Assembly (NCBI GenBank): GCA_041628815.1
Contig: JBFKOL010000126.1
Span: forward strand, 1-10,783
Source of the DNA: JBFKOL01 sp041628815
GTDB taxonomy: Bacteria > Bacteroidota > Bacteroidia > Chitinophagales > Saprospiraceae
Length of the DNA stretch: 10,783 bases
Direction of reading: 5' to 3'
Shown here: positions 6,715 through 10,783 of the stretch, piece by piece
How the letters are laid out: each line of letters opens with the position of its first letter
Position numbering within the stretch: the stretch's first letter is position 1
Program-made: the position numbers and the translations under genes
The notes under the pieces: generated by a model
What the model was told of the DNA's origin: nothing
Seen by the model: the letters and a program-made list of their open reading frames with translations, nothing else
Database searches by the model: none

Positions 6715-9366
6715 TTACATCATATCGCTACCCTGGGCATTCTGGTTGTTGTTTTTACGTTTGAACAAGGTGGCATCGCGCTTGCCAAAGTTGTAACTCA
6801 CATTCAGCCTGACCACTTGTGGCTGACGGAACCTGTAGGATTCCTGGATAAAAAAGTCAGATTCTGTATAGCTACCCATTTTGCGTGACCTGAAAATATC
6901 GTTCACGTTAAGGGTTACCGTCAACTTTCTATTCAAAAGATCTTTTCTGAGCGCAGCATCCACAAACCAGTTGGCCAGTTGATATCCCTGGGCAGAATTG
7001 GATGTAGGGGGACCCCATCCTCTCTGCTGACCGTCATTGGGGGTGAATGATGCTTTACTCCTGTATTCACCTGTCACCTGCAAGGTGAATCCTGCCGGCA
7101 ATTTGACACTGAGGTTTTCCTTGACAAACCATGTAAATCGGTCGATGATGAGATCATTTTCGACGTTGGAAGCATCTACACGTGAGTGATAAAGATTCAC
7201 GTTAGATGTCAGGTCCACTGATTTTGTAATTGAATTTTTAACGGTGATTTCTCCTCCTAAAGCGGATGAGCTGTTTGAATTGGCATACGTCGAGACTAAT
7301 GCATTTTCACCAAGTTCGGGGACAAACTCATCCACAAGAATGGTAGTAATCAGGTCATCTGCCTCTTTGAAATATGTTGATACCAACACATTGTGCCCCT
7401 GATTGAAGACTTTTTGGAACGACAATTCAAAAGAATTGGAAAACTCGGGTCTGAGTTGGATGTTTCCACGTCGGGGATTGAGGGCATTTGAAATATCCGT
7501 AAAGGGTAAAGTCTGGAAAAAGTGAGGACGATTGATTCTGCGGGTATAAGAAAATTGCAGGTTATTGTTCGTGTTGAATTCATGGGTAACAAACACGCTT
7601 GGGAACAAGTTGATGGGATAATTTATCTCAAAGCTTTCCTCGTTTTCGACGATGTTGCCGGTATAGAAGCTGCTCTCCGCACGCAATCCCACCTGGTAAG
7701 CCCACTTACCTAAATCGTGATTCATGATTCCATATGCAGCGAATACATTATCCGTAAACCTGTATTCATCTGTAAGCCTGTAGATTTCTTCCCATTGCTG
7801 GGTCTGCACATTGAAGAATGAGTTGGAGTTGTCGCTGGAGTTGGTTCTCATTGCCGCCCTCAATCCGCCTTCCAGTTTGATTTGATCACTGATCGGATTT
7901 ACATAATCGGTCTGTATGGTGATAAATTGACCTGTCCCGAGGTTTTGTTGAAACTCCATTTCTTCACCACCTGACTCAAACAGCGTTGTGTAGTCACTCA
8001 TGCCATTGAATTTCACCCTGTTAAAATTGATATCAGCGGTCCATTCTGCCCCTTGTTTGGGGAAAAGGTGTTTGAAAAGCACAGATCCTCCGATGTTGCG
8101 GAAGCTTCTTTCCTGCTCCGAGATTCTTTCGAAAAGCGATGACGTGGTATATCCTGAAAACAGTGAGTCGGTCCGTGTCGAGAGCACTTCACTCGGATCG
8201 AATACACCGCGGGTGTAGTTTGCGCTGAATGTCAGGGTATTTCTGTTGTCCATAAACCAGTCAACTCCTCCTCGAATATTTCCAAAATAACCGTTGCGGT
8301 CGCTATCGGAATATTGCGAAATATAGGTGGGAGGATTTCCAACCAGATTTTGTTGAAAAGTCTCACCTGTAGACTGCCCCCTCCGATTGTTGAGAAAGGT
8401 GCTGAGAAAGATGTTGGTCTTATCACTACGCGCGTTGATACTACCACCAAGGTTTAAGCTTCCATTGGTGTCCGTACCAGCACGTACATTGCCGTTGTAA
8501 CCAAGTCTTTTATCCTTTTTAAGGACTATGTTTATAATGCCGGCCGAACCGCCACCGGCATCATATCGTGCAGAGGGATTGGTGATCACCTCGACGGTTT
8601 CGATGATGTCTGCAGAGATCTGGTCCAGTGAAAGCGTTGTTGGACGTCCGTCAACAAATATTTGGGGTGCACCATTCCTCAGACGTACATTACCATCCAG
8701 ATCAACGCTGAGACTTGGAATGTTCCTGAGCGCATCTACGGCGTCTCCACCTGCTACCGATGCATCTTTGTCCACGCGATATTCCCGTTTATCAATAGCA
8801 AGGGCAAAAGCCGCTTTTTCTGCCGTAACAGTCACTTCGCTGAGTGTTTCAGACTCCAAAGCCAATTTTATATTGCCAATGTCCTTGTCAAAACCACCAG
8901 GAGCCATTCCTCGAAACTGCCCTCCCTGTGGAGAACCAGAAGGCGCTCCGCCACTACTTTTCTCATCATTGAAGGAAAGCGGCATACTTATTTCTGAAAA
9001 TCCTATGAAAGAAACCTTAAGTGTATATTGTTCGAATACGGGTACGTTTTCGAGACTGAAATCACCGTTGTCACTGGTTATCTGACCTGTGACCAGCATT
9101 TCTTCATTTATTCCTGTCTGCGGGTTATTTTGCGTTCTTATCAGTTGCACCGTCGCATATCCAAGGCCCTGCCCTGAATCGTCCACTACTTTTCCATAAA
9201 ACCTGCCAGTCGGCATCGGTCTATCACCTCGGGCCTGACCGGGTCCACCTGGGCTGGAAGGTATCTGAGCCTCCATACTGAAAAACAGAACAGTACTTAA
9301 TAGGACAAAGAAGAACCGGCCGAACGAAAAGGCAGAAGGTATTGCAGTAGAATTCCAATTTGACAT
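6715..9366 (-). CDS. TonB-dependent outer-membrane receptor (OMP_b-brl_3 type) with carboxypeptidase-like N-domain
   Basis: An outer-membrane beta-barrel transporter that takes up a ligand using TonB/proton-motive energy. Numbering from ATG at 9366 gives 883 residues. The signal peptide is about 1-33 (FFFVLLSTVLFFSMEA). A Pro/Gly-rich linker follows, then a carboxypeptidase-regulatory-like domain at about 55-168 (GKVVDDSGQGLGYATVQL, SDNGDFSLENVP), interrupted near its end by a Gly-rich insert (about 138-158). A TonB-box-like segment LSEVTVTA lies at 175-182. The plug domain, about 190-285, has QIFVDGRPTTLSLDQI, VEVITNPSARYDAGG and AGIINIVLKK. The barrel fills the rest and ends in LNVSYNFGK plus a polar tail ending GSDMM, common in this family. 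Length is normal. The frame is open to a GTG at 9450, but ATG at 9366 (or 9384) fits the signal peptide better. No SusD gene is adjacent, and the substrate is unknown. It probably heads an operon with the small ORF and GH3. Confidence 0.92.
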   Translation of the reverse strand: MSNWNSTAIPSAFSFGRFFFVLLSTVLFFSMEAQIPSSPGGPGQARGDRPMPTGRFYGKVVDDSGQGLGYATVQLIRTQNNPQTGINEEMLVTGQITSDNGDFSLENVPVFEQYTLKVSFIGFSEISMPLSFNDEKSSGGAPSGSPQGGQFRGMAPGGFDKDIGNIKLALESETLSEVTVTAEKAAFALAIDKREYRVDKDASVAGGDAVDALRNIPSLSVDLDGNVRLRNGAPQIFVDGRPTTLSLDQISADIIETVEVITNPSARYDAGGGSAGIINIVLKKDKRLGYNGNVRAGTDTNGSLNLGGSINARSDKTNIFLSTFLNNRRGQSTGETFQQNLVGNPPTYISQYSDSDRNGYFGNIRGGVDWFMDNRNTLTFSANYTRGVFDPSEVLSTRTDSLFSGYTTSSLFERISEQERSFRNIGGSVLFKHLFPKQGAEWTADINFNRVKFNGMSDYTTLFESGGEEMEFQQNLGTGQFITIQTDYVNPISDQIKLEGGLRAAMRTNSSDNSNSFFNVQTQQWEEIYRLTDEYRFTDNVFAAYGIMNHDLGKWAYQVGLRAESSFYTGNIVENEESFEINYPINLFPSVFVTHEFNTNNNLQFSYTRRINRPHFFQTLPFTDISNALNPRRGNIQLRPEFSNSFELSFQKVFNQGHNVLVSTYFKEADDLITTILVDEFVPELGENALVSTYANSNSSSALGGEITVKNSITKSVDLTSNVNLYHSRVDASNVENDLIIDRFTWFVKENLSVKLPAGFTLQVTGEYRSKASFTPNDGQQRGWGPPTSNSAQGYQLANWFVDAALRKDLLNRKLTVTLNVNDIFRSRKMGSYTESDFFIQESYRFRQPQVVRLNVSYNFGKRDATLFKRKNNNQNAQGSDMM

Positions 9367-9401
9367 GATGATGTTTTTAATCATTAAAATGAATTTTGAT
9401 T

Positions 9402-9409
9402 CGAATGTA
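9402..9409 (-). promoter_or_regulatory. Weak -7-like element ahead of the receptor gene
   Basis: The minus strand reads TACATTCG, one mismatch from the Bacteroidota TAnnTTTG -7 box, 36 bp upstream of the preferred ATG at 9366. No TTG element at proper spacing was seen. If real, it places transcription start below the GTG at 9450 and supports an ATG start. Low confidence. Confidence 0.22.
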
Positions 9410-9458
9410 TTTCTAAAAAGCAAGGCGCGACAGACAGTGTAGATCAACACTAGTTATG

Positions 9459-9544
9459 AGACGACCTCGTCGCTAAATCAAGCCTAATGTGCCATCGTCG
9501 CCTCAAAAGACCTTTTAGACGACTGATTTACTCTGGAGGTCTTT
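9459..9544. repeat. Cluster of short direct and inverted repeats in divergent promoter region
   Basis: The region between the divergent receptor and kinase genes holds AGACGAC at 9459-9465 and again at 9517-9523, and TCGTCGC at 9467-9473 and again at 9495-9501. The shared core GACGA/TCGTC therefore occurs four times in 63 bp, and the first two copies form GACGA-CC-TCGTC. Overlaid on these are two inverted pairs: AAAGACCT (9506-9513) with AGGTCTTT (9537-9544), centres 31 bp apart, and TAAATCA (9474-9480) with TGATTTA (9524-9530). This layout suggests regulator binding sites, possibly for the neighbouring LytTR-type regulator. That assignment is inference. Confidence 0.45.
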
Positions 9545-9611
9545 AGATCAATATTACAGCAGGGCTTTTCAATAATTTTACGTACTGAAAGTTCCGGAGT
9601 ATTGCTTTTTC

Positions 9612-9616
9612 AAGGA
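9612..9616 (+). promoter_or_regulatory. Shine-Dalgarno-like AAGGA before the sensor kinase
   Basis: AAGGA ends 11 bp before the ATG at 9628, a little far but usable. It supports this start and is notable because the minus-strand genes here lack such a site. Confidence 0.4.
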
Positions 9617-9627
9617 ACATTAAAATC

Positions 9628-10668
9628 ATGAAAATATTCGGCAGGTACATACCCTCAAAGCGACTCTTCCAGATTGTTTTTCATCTTGTCTTGTGGACGG
9701 CGTGGATCTCCTATCCGTTCATCGCCGGACCGGATGACGAGCGCTTTCGCAAATATGCCACCGCCATTATTCCGGTTACCCTTACCCATATTCCATTTTT
9801 CCTCTTCAATTCGGATTGGCTCATCCCCAAGGTCTTTAGGAAACGTGGCATAGCAGTCTATCTCGCAGTCCTGATTGCCATGGTGGTCGTGGCAACCTTA
9901 GGCCAGACGGCTTTAAAAGAAATGGTAGTACCCCACGAATTACTCAGGCGCCATTGGGATTTCTCATGGATGTTGCTCGGTGTGATATTTGTAACCGGTG
10001 TCAGTACGGGTTATGGGTTTGTATTTTACCTCATGGATCGAGAACAGGCCATGAGGGAATCCCAGGAAGAGCAACTTAAATCCGAACTTTCCTTCCTGCG
10101 TTCCCAGATAAGTCCTCATTTCATATTCAACGTACTAAACAGTCTCGTCTACCTGATTCGCAACAAGCCAAAACAAGCTGAGTCGATTACAATCAGGCTG
10201 TCTGAATTGATGCGCTATATGCTCTATGAATCTGGTGACAGACAGGTCATTTTGAAAAAAGAGTTGGAATACCTCAAAAATTACGTAGAGTTACAAACGA
10301 TGCGCTTTGGGGAGGATGTGGAAATTAATTTTCACTTGAATGGACAACACGAGTCACACCAGATCGAACCCATGTTGATCATCCCTTTTGTGGAAAATGC
10401 ATTCAAACATGGAATCGGTATGATTGATCATCCGGTAATAGATATCTCCGTAGATATGAAAGGAAACAAACTTGTGCTACAGGTCCGTAACAAGATACCA
10501 CCCAATGTCAACGAAGTGAAAGATGACAGCTCTGGCATAGGTCTCAAAAATGTCAGGAGAAGACTGGAACTTCTCTATCCCGAAAAGCACAACCTCCTAC
10601 TCGAACAAAAAGACCATCAATTCCTTACATCATTGTCTATTGAGCTTACGTCTTTAAACGGAGATTAG
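9628..10668 (+). CDS. LytS/YehU-family membrane sensor histidine kinase
   Basis: A 346-residue kinase of the His_kinase (PF06580) type, which senses a signal at the inner membrane and phosphorylates a LytTR-type response regulator. Four hydrophobic segments at about 13-33, 45-62, 75-95 and 113-135 form a membrane domain with no separate sensor domain visible. A short coiled linker (about 137-157) follows. The phosphoacceptor box LRSQISPHFIFNVLNSL has His164. The segment LSELMRYMLYES (191-202) and the coupled helix KELEYLKNYVELQTMRFG (211-228) are typical of the family. The ATP-binding N-box PFVENAFKHG has Asn257, and the G-box SSGIGLKNVRRRLELLYP spans about 301-318. All key residues are present and the length is normal. 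The gene is divergent from the receptor-GH3 unit and 28 bp upstream of a response regulator, so the two probably form one operon. Confidence 0.95.
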   Translation: MKIFGRYIPSKRLFQIVFHLVLWTAWISYPFIAGPDDERFRKYATAIIPVTLTHIPFFLFNSDWLIPKVFRKRGIAVYLAVLIAMVVVATLGQTALKEMVVPHELLRRHWDFSWMLLGVIFVTGVSTGYGFVFYLMDREQAMRESQEEQLKSELSFLRSQISPHFIFNVLNSLVYLIRNKPKQAESITIRLSELMRYMLYESGDRQVILKKELEYLKNYVELQTMRFGEDVEINFHLNGQHESHQIEPMLIIPFVENAFKHGIGMIDHPVIDISVDMKGNKLVLQVRNKIPPNVNEVKDDSSGIGLKNVRRRLELLYPEKHNLLLEQKDHQFLTSLSIELTSLNGD

Positions 10669-10696
10669 TTTTTAAATTGAGCGCCAAAACACCTTC

Positions 10697-10783
10697 GTGA
10701 AAAAGCTGAAATGCCTAATTGTCGATGACGAAAACCTTGCCCGCAAGCTGACGAAGGAATATATAGAGCAGTTGCCCTTTCTC
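10697..10783 (+). CDS. Response regulator, N-terminal fragment (probable LytTR family), GTG start
   Basis: The first 29 codons of a response regulator are present before the right edge: MKKLKCLIVDDENLARKLTK and nine more residues. CLIVDDE supplies the acidic pair Asp10-Asp11 of the receiver domain; the phosphorylated Asp would lie beyond the window. The start is GTG at 10697. The only in-frame options upstream are a stop at 10673 and an ATT, so GTG is the best choice. The gene lies 28 bp after the sensor kinase stop, the usual order for LytS-LytTR pairs. The LytTR DNA-binding domain is inferred from the partner kinase and is not seen. Confidence 0.88.
   Translation, partial: MKKLKCLIVDDENLARKLTKEYIEQLPFL

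Noticed and set aside
8528..9085. 185-codon plus-strand ORF
   Set aside because: It is antisense to the receptor plug and N-domain. The Ser- and Pro-rich translation is a shadow of the real frame.
9367..9450. Extended receptor start at GTG 9450
   Set aside because: It would put 28 residues ahead of a good signal peptide and start upstream of the only -7-like element. ATG 9366 or 9384 fits better.

Overview
The window looks like chromosomal DNA of a Bacteroidota member, possibly Saprospiria or Cytophagia-like (lineage guess only). The evidence is an OMP_b-brl_3-type TonB receptor with a carboxypeptidase-like N-domain, a secreted sortilin/VPS10-type Asp-box protein of the kind usually exported by the type IX secretion system (T9SS), a LytS/LytTR-type two-component pair, AT-rich leaders with few Shine-Dalgarno sequences, and moderate GC content.

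Layout, minus strand: (i) 1-2185 is the N-terminal 728 residues of a large secreted Asp-box (BNR/sortilin) protein that continues past the left edge. (ii) 2186-2543 is an intergenic stretch holding a possible -7 box and some coding-like relic sequence. (iii) 2544-3893 encodes an exported alditol-oxidase-type flavoprotein with a TTG start. (iv) 3894-4121 holds two hairpins that could end the next transcription unit. (v) 4122-6473 encodes a lipoprotein-type GH3 glycosidase. (vi) 6477-6677 is a small ORF between the receptor and GH3 genes that may be a frameshifted remnant. (vii) 6715 to about 9366 encodes an outer-membrane TonB-dependent receptor. Items v-vii are closely spaced (3 bp and 37 bp gaps) and probably form one operon.

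Layout, plus strand: the divergent region before 9628 carries a dense cluster of short repeats. After it come a LytS-family sensor kinase (9628-10668) and, 28 bp later, the first 29 codons of its response regulator (10697 to the edge).

Inferred picture: the divergent two-component system may control the receptor-GH3 unit. The receptor would import a ligand that could be released or trimmed by the surface or periplasmic GH3 enzyme. No SusD-like gene is seen, so this is not a classical SusCD polysaccharide-utilisation locus. The exported alditol oxidase next door may act on a sugar alcohol or related polyol in the periplasm, but its link to the GH3 unit rests only on proximity and shared strand. 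I see no tRNA, rRNA, CRISPR array, insertion sequence or phage gene. Most of the window is ordinary chromosomal content. The most unusual points are the repeat cluster at 9459-9544, the two-frame small ORF at 6477-6677, and the exported alditol oxidase with its odd start region.
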